NCBI GenBank assembly: GCA_011048645.1
Contig: DSDR01000345.1
Coordinates: 1 to 5,161 of the forward strand
Length of the DNA stretch: 5,161 nucleotides
Direction: 5' to 3'
Origin: Phycisphaerales bacterium
GTDB lineage: Bacteria; Planctomycetota; Phycisphaerae; Sedimentisphaerales; Anaerohalosphaeraceae
The notes beneath the pieces are model-generated. The model saw only the letters and a list, made by a program, of their open reading frames with translations, did not search any database and was not told the origin of the DNA. This document shows, piece after piece, positions 1-5,161 of this stretch. The stretch's first letter is position 1, and every line of letters starts with the position of its first letter. The position numbers were made by a program, and so were the translations under genes.

Positions 1-720
1 CGGATTCTTAACACTCATATCGTTCATTAAAACATTGGCATGCTGAAACATTCGGGAAACGCCGACGGCATTAAAGAAATTTCGAAATGTAGAATTGGTC
101 GCCGCAGCAAATTCCCACGCTCCTTCGGTCATATCGCACATCATCGCGCCGGAAGACATATTATTGACCGAGACAACATCTCCACGAATTTCTTTTTTCC
201 AAATCCATGTATGCGTACTCCAGAACAACGGTCTGTCGTTTGAAGGCAACGCGCCGTTTTCCACGCTTGCATAGATATGATCGGTGTTCTGAGGCGTATA
301 ATCTCCCGCAGCCACTTTGCTGGCCGGATAGTTTTGGTCAAACGACAGGTTCCTGACGCCCGGACAAAACAGAACCTCAGAGGAAGGCAGCACGCCGGAA
401 TTTCTCAAATGCCGGATGGCGTAGGGCGACGCTTCGTGAGCATAATCGCCGGTGCCGTTGTACCAGAACCAGTGGCGCGACAAGTTATCTACATCCGTGG
501 CGGAATTGTAATTTCGGAAATTATAACCGGTGTGAGCCTCGTACGAACCGAGCGCAAGGCCAATCTGTTTGTAGTTGGACTGACACATAATCTTGCGGGC
601 GTACTCTTTGGCCTTTCGCATTGCCGGGGTGACAATCGACATCAGCAGTGCGATAATGGCAATGACCACCAGCAATTCGATCAGCGTAAACCCTTTTTTA
701 CAAAATCCTGTCTGTTTCAT
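1..720 (-). CDS. Type IV pilin-like protein with prepilin N-terminus (DUF1559 / H-X9-DG type), 3' end cut off by the window
   Basis: This open frame gives 240 residues from ATG at 720 and has no stop before the left edge, so the C-terminus is missing, probably by few residues. The N-terminus is a class III (prepilin) signal: short leader MKQTGFCKKG, cleavage expected after Gly10, Phe11 as new residue 1, Glu15 as the conserved Glu5, then the hydrophobic stretch GFTLIELLVVIAIIALL. Residues 46-60 (CQSNYKQIGLALGSY) and 116-120 (VLFCP) match the usual body of planctomycete DUF1559-like pseudopilins. Near the end, H227-ANVLMNDMSVK resembles the family's H-x(n)-DG-x-V-K motif, but the Gly is replaced by Met. 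A GGAG Shine-Dalgarno (728-731) lies 7 nt before the start. These proteins are exported, processed by a prepilin peptidase and held in the inner membrane by the N-terminal helix; their precise role (pseudopilus, surface fibre or other) is not settled. The gene lies 133 nt after the LamG protein gene. Family assignment is firm; function is inferred. Confidence 0.9.
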   Translation of the reverse strand, partial: MKQTGFCKKGFTLIELLVVIAIIALLMSIVTPAMRKAKEYARKIMCQSNYKQIGLALGSYEAHTGYNFRNYNSATDVDNLSRHWFWYNGTGDYAHEASPYAIRHLRNSGVLPSSEVLFCPGVRNLSFDQNYPASKVAAGDYTPQNTDHIYASVENGALPSNDRPLFWSTHTWIWKKEIRGDVVSVNNMSSGAMMCDMTEGAWEFAAATNSTFRNFFNAVGVSRMFQHANVLMNDMSVKNP

Positions 721-727
721 ACGTATT

Positions 728-731
728 CTCC
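728..731 (-). promoter_or_regulatory. Shine-Dalgarno site of the pilin-like gene
   Basis: Minus-strand GGAG, 7 nt upstream of the ATG at 720. It supports this start, which also places the prepilin leader (KKG-FTLIE) at the normal length of ten residues. Confidence 0.75.
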
Positions 732-754
732 ATTATGGTCATTTTAATCGACGG

Positions 755-764
755 CCGTCATTGG
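755..764 (-). promoter_or_regulatory. Shared 10-base leader element, copy 2 (before the pilin-like gene)
   Basis: Minus-strand CCAATGACGG, identical to the element at 2921-2930 before the LamG protein gene. It ends 34 nt before the ATG (38 nt in the other copy). The CC and GG ends are complementary and are flanked by one more pair here (754 G with 765 C on the plus strand), giving GCC-AATGAC-GGC. It is followed by a similar AT-rich stretch (GATTAAAAT here, GATGAATAAAT there). It may be an operator, part of a promoter or a small leader hairpin. The identity is seen directly; any function is inferred. Confidence 0.4.
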
Positions 765-789
765 CGCTGCTTATACCTTATAGACATAT

Positions 790-818
790 ATCCGGGGTCC
801 GCCGAGCGGACCCCGGAT
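790..818 (-). terminator. 13-bp perfect hairpin after the LamG protein gene, possible terminator
   Basis: Positions 790-802 and 806-818 are perfect reverse complements around a 3-nt loop (803-805): core TCCGGGGTCCGC, then CGA, then GCGGACCCCGGA, closed by one A-T pair. It begins 36 nt after the TAA of the LamG protein gene. In the direction of the minus-strand genes it is followed by TATATGTCTATAAGG, which is AT-rich but lacks a run of T. It therefore fits only a weak intrinsic terminator. A 3'-end stabilising structure, or an attenuator letting some transcripts continue into the pilin-like gene, is also possible. Being symmetric, it could act on either strand. The structure is certain; the role is moderately likely. 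Confidence 0.55.
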
Positions 819-854
819 CAGTACGATTTACATTTTCAACACTGTACAATTCAA

Positions 855-2882
855 TTACGGACGCTCAAAGCAGTCGGGAACTCTCTGGCAGGAGAGCCAA
901 TTCGATGCAAAGACCGCCAGATCGCCGATGTCCACGATACAATTGCCGTCGTAATCAAACTGCTGAAGGACCGGATCGTCGGGGTTGACACATACCGGAT
1001 CGCCGGTCACGTCATAATACAGATAGGCGATTTCGACCGGATCCAGGGCATAGTTGTAGATTTTCAGATCGTCTATCGCGCCGCCGAAAAACTGTCCCAG
1101 TCCGTCATCAAAATTCCTGGCGCCGATGAAGAACTCTTCAACGCCGTAAAACGGCCGTTGAGCATTGGCGTTTTGCCCCAGTTCAGAACCGTCCTGATAG
1201 ACCGTCATAACACCGGTTTCGACATCTTTGGTCACAACCCAGAATACCCAATCGTCCCCAGGCCGCATAGAGGCACTGACGCGATCGTAGCCTCCTCCGC
1301 TGTCGGCATTGCCGAGATCAAACTGAGCATTGCCATTGGTAAACGGAATCTGAGCACTGATCAGACGATTGCCCGGTTCTTCAATCGTGTTGGCATAAAA
1401 GGCAGTCGTTGCAGAGGCCGTACCGATATCATTTCTGGCCCAGAACGCAATCGTCAAAGCGTGTTGATTCTTCGGCAGCGCTTCAGCCGGAATGTGTGCG
1501 AACTGGCTGATCCCGTCAAGTGCAAGAGCGTTGTCGATTTTGCCCTCTGCAAACGTCGGAGCGTTCGGTTCAGCAGCCGGTATGATTTCATACCCGCCGA
1601 CGGCATCCTGATACGTATCATCAAAGGTCCAATGACTGGTCAGGCGAGCATACTCCAGCCACACTTCCTCCGACACAACCGCGTCGATGGCATTGGATGC
1701 AACGCAGTAATACAATCCTTCATCGTCGAGCGTAACGCCGGGAATCGACAGAGTCGCTTCGGTGGCCCCCGGAATCTCGACGCCGTTCTTATACCACTGA
1801 TAATCGGTCGCATTGGTGACTTCGACCGCAAGCAGGGCGTCCGGTCTGCCGACAGCGGGGCCGCGCGACTGTCCGACCGGCTGGGTCACAATCACGGGCG
1901 CCTCGGGGGCCGTCGAAAAACGCCAGACCGATCCCTGGTTGACCACCGTCGTCTGATTTGGGTCATCGTCATACAGACCCGCGACATCCACTCTCCAGAA
2001 GAACTGCGTGTCATACAGCAAGTCGGCTGCGTAGCTGGTTTCCGTCAAGCCTTCGGCCTTCAAAACTGTCGGATCGCCGGCTGCGACTTTGGTTTCGTTG
2101 GGGTCCAGATAGAGATCATAGCCGTAGATCGTCAGGTTCGGATCTTCCGGAGCTTCCCAGGACAGTACCCTTTCAATTTCCACCAGTTCCTCGCCGTCAT
2201 ACGGGTTCGGCCCCCAGGCTTTGCTCGGTGCAGGAGCGGCGCCTATCACATAATTACTGATGTTGCGGTTGGCCTGCCAAGTGAAGACATACGAGCCGGG
2301 GGGAAGCAAGGCGGAATAGACCAGCATTGTCCGCGTCGTACCGGGATCGCCCTCTTGAACGTTTACGGTCAAACCCGTATCAGTAAATGTACCGGGCGCC
2401 GCCACATGGCGCGTCAACCAGTCCACCAACACCTGCGTCGATTCGGGGGCATCGTTTCCCCACGGTGTAATCGGATCATCGACCGGACGCCAGTTGCCCG
2501 TTTCGTTGGGAAGACGACTGTCAAACGCGATCCAGATAGTGGCCACCTTAGATGTCGTCACCGTGTACGTTACATCGGCTGCTTCCGGCTCTTTGTCATT
2601 ATTAAAGGTGCGAACGTGCTCCCAGCCGACCATCTCTTCGGGTACATTGTTCCACCAAAATGTCCGATCCGAATACACGTAAGGGGTTAACGCTCTGCTG
2701 ACTCCGGTCTGCAGGCCCCCTTCCGGCCACGGCAGCGGCGGTGTATCCGGTTCATAGGCGCCAATCGGATCCCGGCTGGCCGGCCCGTGGCCATTGGCAC
2801 GCTCGACATTAACAATCACCGATGCGGATACAGCAGATAGGCACGTTGCCCACATCATACTTAACACCAACAACTTTTTCAT
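855..2882 (-). CDS. Secreted multidomain protein: Fn3-like, Ig-like, LamG-like (concanavalin A-like) domains and a dockerin-like C-terminus
   Basis: The protein has 675 residues; the ATG at 2882 is preceded by GGAGG (2890-2894) with a 7-nt spacer. Residues 1-20 (MKKLLVLSMMWATCLSAVSA) are a Sec signal peptide with an A-x-A-type site. Residues 21-215 form a beta-rich domain I cannot name. Residues about 220-325 look Fn3-like (GPNPYDG, VLSWEAP, FFWRVDV, VWRFST). Residues about 328-411 are Ig-like (YQWYKNG, LDDEGLYYCVASN), but the first core Cys is absent, so there is no canonical disulfide. Residues about 415-625 are a LamG/concanavalin A-like sandwich (SHWTFDD, NALALDG, LTIAFWARN, GGAIDDLKIYNYAL). 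Residues 643-663 carry one dockerin-like calcium loop (DYDGNCIVDIGDL, FASNWL) with Cys at 631, 648, 665 and 671. No catalytic domain is visible, so a binding or structural role at the cell surface or outside the cell, probably towards glycans, is inferred. The gene follows the fecR-like gene by 65 nt and may be its target. Export and LamG fold are well supported; the ligand is unknown. Confidence 0.92.
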   Translation of the reverse strand: MKKLLVLSMMWATCLSAVSASVIVNVERANGHGPASRDPIGAYEPDTPPLPWPEGGLQTGVSRALTPYVYSDRTFWWNNVPEEMVGWEHVRTFNNDKEPEAADVTYTVTTSKVATIWIAFDSRLPNETGNWRPVDDPITPWGNDAPESTQVLVDWLTRHVAAPGTFTDTGLTVNVQEGDPGTTRTMLVYSALLPPGSYVFTWQANRNISNYVIGAAPAPSKAWGPNPYDGEELVEIERVLSWEAPEDPNLTIYGYDLYLDPNETKVAAGDPTVLKAEGLTETSYAADLLYDTQFFWRVDVAGLYDDDPNQTTVVNQGSVWRFSTAPEAPVIVTQPVGQSRGPAVGRPDALLAVEVTNATDYQWYKNGVEIPGATEATLSIPGVTLDDEGLYYCVASNAIDAVVSEEVWLEYARLTSHWTFDDTYQDAVGGYEIIPAAEPNAPTFAEGKIDNALALDGISQFAHIPAEALPKNQHALTIAFWARNDIGTASATTAFYANTIEEPGNRLISAQIPFTNGNAQFDLGNADSGGGYDRVSASMRPGDDWVFWVVTKDVETGVMTVYQDGSELGQNANAQRPFYGVEEFFIGARNFDDGLGQFFGGAIDDLKIYNYALDPVEIAYLYYDVTGDPVCVNPDDPVLQQFDYDGNCIVDIGDLAVFASNWLSCQRVPDCFERP

Positions 2883-2889
2883 AACAAAA

Positions 2890-2894
2890 CCTCC
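2890..2894 (-). promoter_or_regulatory. Strong Shine-Dalgarno site of the LamG protein gene
   Basis: Minus-strand GGAGG, 7 nt upstream of the ATG at 2882. It is the best ribosome-binding site in the window and fixes the start that gives a complete signal peptide. Confidence 0.8.
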
Positions 2895-2920
2895 GTAAAT
2901 AAAATAATGATTTATTCATC

Positions 2921-2930
2921 CCGTCATTGG
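2921..2930 (-). promoter_or_regulatory. Shared 10-base leader element, copy 1 (before the LamG protein gene)
   Basis: Minus-strand CCAATGACGG, identical to 755-764. Here the CC/GG ends are extended by two complementary pairs, giving TCCC-AATGAC-GGGA (2919-2932). It lies in the 65-nt gap between the fecR-like stop and the LamG protein start, ending 38 nt before the ATG. The surrounding leader is AT-rich. No confident -35/-10 pair is visible in the gap. An alternative is a very weak 4-bp hairpin ending the sigma/fecR transcript, since an AT-rich stretch follows. Confidence 0.4.
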
Positions 2931-2947
2931 GAACTTTGGTTAAACTC

Positions 2948-4693
2948 TTAACGCCCCTTTAAGACCAGTTTCGGCTTGACCAGATAGACATAATCATCGG
3001 CATACGTTCCTTCGCCCGGCTCATAGGTGTGGGCGGCATCCGTCACGGCAATTGTCAGGAACCGATCTGAAGCGGCCAGATCAATCGTTATGTCCAGCAA
3101 CCCGGCTTCGGGCATCAATTCATATTTACTGTATCTGAGCTGTCCATCAATCAGGACCCACACGTCTGAACGGGACGTTGCACCTCTCAAACTTCCCGGC
3201 AAACCAACGAAGCAGTCAAACTGACTGATTTCGGCTCCCGACAGCCGGCTTCGTATAGCTTGCAAATCAAACGTAATCCCGACATTGCTGTGCATCAAAA
3301 CCGCCGGCTCCTCGACGGTCCCCCTGGCCACTCCATTGAAGACGGCCATTTTATTTCGCCGCGCTTCGGGAATCACGCCCTCATCATAATCGCAAAAAGT
3401 CAGAATATCATGACTGGTCGCTCCGACGGGATTGTCACTTCTGCCGGCGGTATCGGGACAGTCCTTAAAAATATGACCGGCCGAGGTAATGATATTCTCA
3501 CCCAGCCCGCCGTCCGGAATAAACACGCCATCCACAAAGGGATTGTCGGGAACAGGGCGGTATGTCGCCGTCGAATAGTGAACCGTAAATCGGTATCCTG
3601 TAACCGGCTGACCGGTTTTAGGATTAATGCCGGCGATTCCGCGGACCGGGCTGAACCCGTCTCCTCCTGCCACAATCGCGGCCAGATCAACCGATTCACC
3701 CCGCCAGAGAAACTGTTTTTCAGAATCAAAACGTCGGACAAATGTGTTCTGCTCCAGTGGAATCACCTCAATCCGTCCGGTGGCGGACTCCACTCGTCGA
3801 GCTTGTCCGGCGGTCAGTAAATGGCTGGTTTTGCGATTGCCGACCTCGCCTACCTGGAGCGACGCGCTGCCCTCGTACAAGTGGACCGCCGAGAAGCCGT
3901 CCCGGTCGATCCCGACCGAAAATTCGGTCCCCAAGTCAATGACGCTCATCGCCGGAGCATCCACACGAAAGCCGGACGCCGGAGGAGGAACCACGGCTGT
4001 CAGTTTGCCGTGGGAAACACGCATTTGTTCGGCGCTGACAAGCTGAAATTCGACGGGACCTTCAAGGATGACCTCCGCCCCGTTATCAAACTGCAATTTT
4101 GCATAGCCGGATAGCAGCGTTATTGGGTACTGCGCATTGGTTAATCGTGCGCCTACGTCCAGCGTCTTCCATTGCCATTGGGCCTGATGGCTGTCCGTCA
4201 GCGTTGCGATCGGCTCGGCGACGCGGGGATTGAGCATGACATACGCCACCATCATAAACAAGGCCGCCAAAGAACCCAGAGACAGCCACAGACTGAAAGG
4301 GATTTTTTTTTGTCCGGTCTTCAGCATGGCTTTGCGCCGGCGAACATCGGTAATCAATTCTTTCTGCTGCTCAGACGACTCATCTGGCAACACCAGCGTT
4401 TCGGCAACTTTTTCGTGCTGTGAGAGGGCGTCCCAAAATGCCGCTTCACAATACCCGTCTTTGCGCTGATACTCTGCACCCTGCTGCTCGACGGGCATCA
4501 TAAAACGCTTCTGCAGATCATTTCCCGTCATATGGTCATGAACCAATCGATGCATATACGAGGCGCGAACAAACTGAAGAGCATGCGCCTCGGATGCGTT
4601 AATCCATGACCGAAGACATTCAAACTGTTCGTCCGTCATTTCTTCGTTGTCATTCAGATAAAGACTTAACAGAATTTCGGGATCGTATCTCAT
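2948..4693 (-). CDS. FecR-domain membrane protein (probable sigma-factor regulator) with NPCBM-like C-terminal domain
   Basis: The protein has 581 residues from ATG at 4693. The frame is open up to 4882, but those extra 63 codons lie inside the sigma gene, and the start at 4693 gives the usual N-terminus (YDPEILLSLYLNDNEEMTDE). Residues 1-130 are a charged, helical, presumably cytoplasmic part expected to contact the sigma factor. Residues 133-154 are one membrane segment after basic residues (RRRK 118-121, KK 129-130), so the rest is outside the cytoplasm. Residues about 175-310 are the FecR domain (EGPVEF 211-216, DLGTEF 253-258, HLYEGSA 271-277). Residues 335-581 contain VDLAAIVAGGDGF, NPFVDGVFIPDGG, HSNVGITFDLQAIR and DVWVLIDGQL, typical of the NPCBM-like (glycan-binding-type) tail of planctomycete FecR proteins. 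Cys412 and Cys434 could form a disulfide. FecR proteins act as anti-sigma factors or sigma activators in cell-surface signalling; which applies here is not known. The start overlaps the sigma stop (ATGA), implying coupled translation. An A9 run sits just before the membrane segment. Confidence 0.92.
   Translation of the reverse strand: MRYDPEILLSLYLNDNEEMTDEQFECLRSWINASEAHALQFVRASYMHRLVHDHMTGNDLQKRFMMPVEQQGAEYQRKDGYCEAAFWDALSQHEKVAETLVLPDESSEQQKELITDVRRRKAMLKTGQKKIPFSLWLSLGSLAALFMMVAYVMLNPRVAEPIATLTDSHQAQWQWKTLDVGARLTNAQYPITLLSGYAKLQFDNGAEVILEGPVEFQLVSAEQMRVSHGKLTAVVPPPASGFRVDAPAMSVIDLGTEFSVGIDRDGFSAVHLYEGSASLQVGEVGNRKTSHLLTAGQARRVESATGRIEVIPLEQNTFVRRFDSEKQFLWRGESVDLAAIVAGGDGFSPVRGIAGINPKTGQPVTGYRFTVHYSTATYRPVPDNPFVDGVFIPDGGLGENIITSAGHIFKDCPDTAGRSDNPVGATSHDILTFCDYDEGVIPEARRNKMAVFNGVARGTVEEPAVLMHSNVGITFDLQAIRSRLSGAEISQFDCFVGLPGSLRGATSRSDVWVLIDGQLRYSKYELMPEAGLLDITIDLAASDRFLTIAVTDAAHTYEPGEGTYADDYVYLVKPKLVLKGR
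4303..4311 (-). repeat. A9 homopolymer inside the fecR-like gene
   Basis: Nine consecutive A on the coding (minus) strand, read as CAA AAA AAA ATC (Gln128-Lys-Lys-Ile131), immediately before the membrane segment. It is the longest mononucleotide run I see in the window and contains an in-frame A-AAA-AAA slippery pattern. Loss of one A gives a stop after 16 new residues. Gain of one A, or a -1 ribosomal shift, gives 72 new residues that end at 4086. Both forms lack the membrane segment and the FecR domain. Confidence 0.9.
4690..4693 (-). other. ATGA stop/start overlap joining sigma and fecR-like genes
   Basis: On the minus strand the ATG of the fecR-like gene (4693-4691) overlaps the TGA of the sigma gene (4692-4690). 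A GGAG at 4705-4708 lies 11 nt before the ATG, a rather long spacer, so ribosomes ending the sigma gene probably supply much of the initiation. This would tie the level of the regulator to that of its sigma factor. Confidence 0.85.
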
Positions 4694-5161
4694 AGGTGAT
4701 TTCGCTCCGCGGACAATCGTTTTTGAATGCACTCCTGCAAGGCCATACGGACGCGATGAAGGGTGATGAAAATTGCGTTTTTGGACATCCCCAACTGCTG
4801 GGCGATGCGCTGGGTGCTCAGCTCCCGAATGTACCGCAATTCGAGAATCTGCCGCCAATGTCCTGACAGCTTGCCAAGACAAAATTCCAATGCGTAGCGC
4901 ATTTCGTTAAGATGAGAGCTTTCCTTTTCAAAAATCTCGGCGATTTGAGCTACGGTTTGCGTGTCCAATATTTTAATTTTACGCTGTTTCGACTGTTTTC
5001 GGAAATAATCATAAATTTTATTCTGTGCAATGCCCAGCGCCCACGAAAGAAAGGAACAGGATGGGTCAAAGGTGTCATACTTTTCCGCAATGGTCAACGC
5101 AACGGTTTGCAGGATATCCTCGGCGTCCTGAAAATTAGGCACCATGGATGAGATATAAGCC
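4690..5161 (-). CDS. ECF-type RNA polymerase sigma factor (sigma-70 family, Rhodopirellula/Verrucomicrobium-like), 5' end beyond the window
   Basis: The frame continues in phase past the first ATG (5145) to the right edge (upstream codons read A-Y-I-S-S), and AYISSMVPNFQDAEDILQ is the normal start of sigma region 2. The true start is therefore outside the window, probably 20-30 codons further. Numbering from Met at 5145, region 2 spans about residues 1-52 (DAEDILQ, FLSWALGIAQNKIYDYFRK: core binding and -10 recognition). Residues 53-83 are a linker. Region 4 spans about 86-143 (CLGKLSGHWRQILELRY, then the helix-turn-helix STQRIAQQLGMSKNAIFITL at 110-129, then LHRVRMALQECIQKRL), which recognises the -35 element. 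No region 3 is present, as expected for the ECF class. It acts in the cytoplasm by directing RNA polymerase to a specific regulon, probably under control of the FecR protein encoded next to it. Its own promoter is not in the window. Confidence 0.95.
   Translation of the reverse strand, partial: AYISSMVPNFQDAEDILQTVALTIAEKYDTFDPSCSFLSWALGIAQNKIYDYFRKQSKQRKIKILDTQTVAQIAEIFEKESSHLNEMRYALEFCLGKLSGHWRQILELRYIRELSTQRIAQQLGMSKNAIFITLHRVRMALQECIQKRLSAERNHL

Noticed and set aside
750..759. 10-base palindrome GACGGCCGTC before the pilin-like gene
   Set aside because: It is short and partly overlaps the shared leader element. It is absent from the other copy, so it is probably incidental.
277..988. Plus-strand open frames 277-747 and 593-988
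   Set aside because: They are opposite the pilin-like gene and the end of the LamG protein gene, and have low-complexity basic translations without a motif.
735..2690. 651-residue open reading frame on the plus strand, antisense to the LamG protein gene
   Set aside because: Its codons are exactly in register with the sense codons, so it stays open simply because the sense gene avoids TTA, CTA and TCA. It has no signal peptide, no recognisable domain and no good ribosome-binding site, while the sense frame has all three.
2931..2936. Plus-strand GGAAC-like sequence (GAACTT after GG) resembling an ECF -35 element
   Set aside because: It points away from the LamG protein gene towards the 3' end of the fecR-like gene, where no plus-strand gene exists. 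Most likely chance.
3260..4114. Plus-strand open frames (3260-3820, 3627-4046, 3821-4114) opposite the fecR-like gene
   Set aside because: They overlap a well-supported gene with clear FecR and NPCBM-like motifs, and their translations are Arg/Pro/Ser-rich without any domain pattern.
4086..4289. 67-residue minus-strand frame inside the fecR-like gene
   Set aside because: It is not a separate gene. It is the out-of-frame reading reached after slippage at the A9 run, and is discussed there.
4694..4882. 63-codon N-terminal extension of the fecR-like reading frame
   Set aside because: It lies wholly inside the sigma factor gene in another frame. The ATG at 4693 overlaps the sigma stop and gives the expected family N-terminus.

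Overview
The window carries four protein genes, all on the minus strand, read from its right end to its left. The order is an ECF-type RNA polymerase sigma factor (5' end beyond the right edge), a membrane-anchored FecR-domain protein with a carbohydrate-binding-like C-terminus, a large secreted protein with Fn3-like, Ig-like and LamG-like domains and a dockerin-like C-terminus, and a type IV pilin-like (DUF1559-type) protein whose 3' end runs off the left edge. I see no convincing plus-strand gene, no RNA gene, no CRISPR array and no insertion sequence.

Organism: the combination points to the Planctomycetota or the wider PVC group. It comprises a Rhodopirellula/Verrucomicrobium-type short ECF sigma factor, a FecR protein with the DLGTEF motif and an NPCBM-like tail, a LamG protein ending in a dockerin-like 'D-x-D-G-N-C-x-V-D-x-x-D-L' tail, and an H-X9-DG-type pilin. 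The dockerin-like tail and the balanced base composition suggest the Phycisphaerae (Sedimentisphaerales-like). This is inference from remembered family patterns, not from a search.

Layout: at 4690-5161 the sigma gene ends in a TGA that overlaps the ATG of the fecR-like gene (ATGA), so the two are almost certainly translated together. The fecR-like gene runs from 4693 to 2948; the N-terminal stretch of the longer reading frame (4694-4882) lies inside the sigma gene and is not part of it. A 65-base gap with a strong Shine-Dalgarno site precedes the LamG protein gene (2882-855). A 133-base gap with a 13-bp perfect hairpin separates that gene from the pilin-like gene (720 to the left edge).

How they may work together (inference): the sigma/FecR pair resembles a cell-surface signalling switch in which the FecR protein holds or activates the sigma factor and senses an extracytoplasmic ligand, here possibly a glycan through its own C-terminal domain. 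The two downstream genes encode exported, probably surface-exposed proteins and are plausible targets. Two details support a closer look. The leaders of both downstream genes share an exact 10-base element, CCAATGACGG, at nearly the same distance from the start codon and flanked in each case by one extra complementary base pair. The fecR-like gene also carries a run of nine A exactly between its cytoplasmic domain and its membrane segment, where slippage in either direction would yield a soluble, membrane-less fragment.
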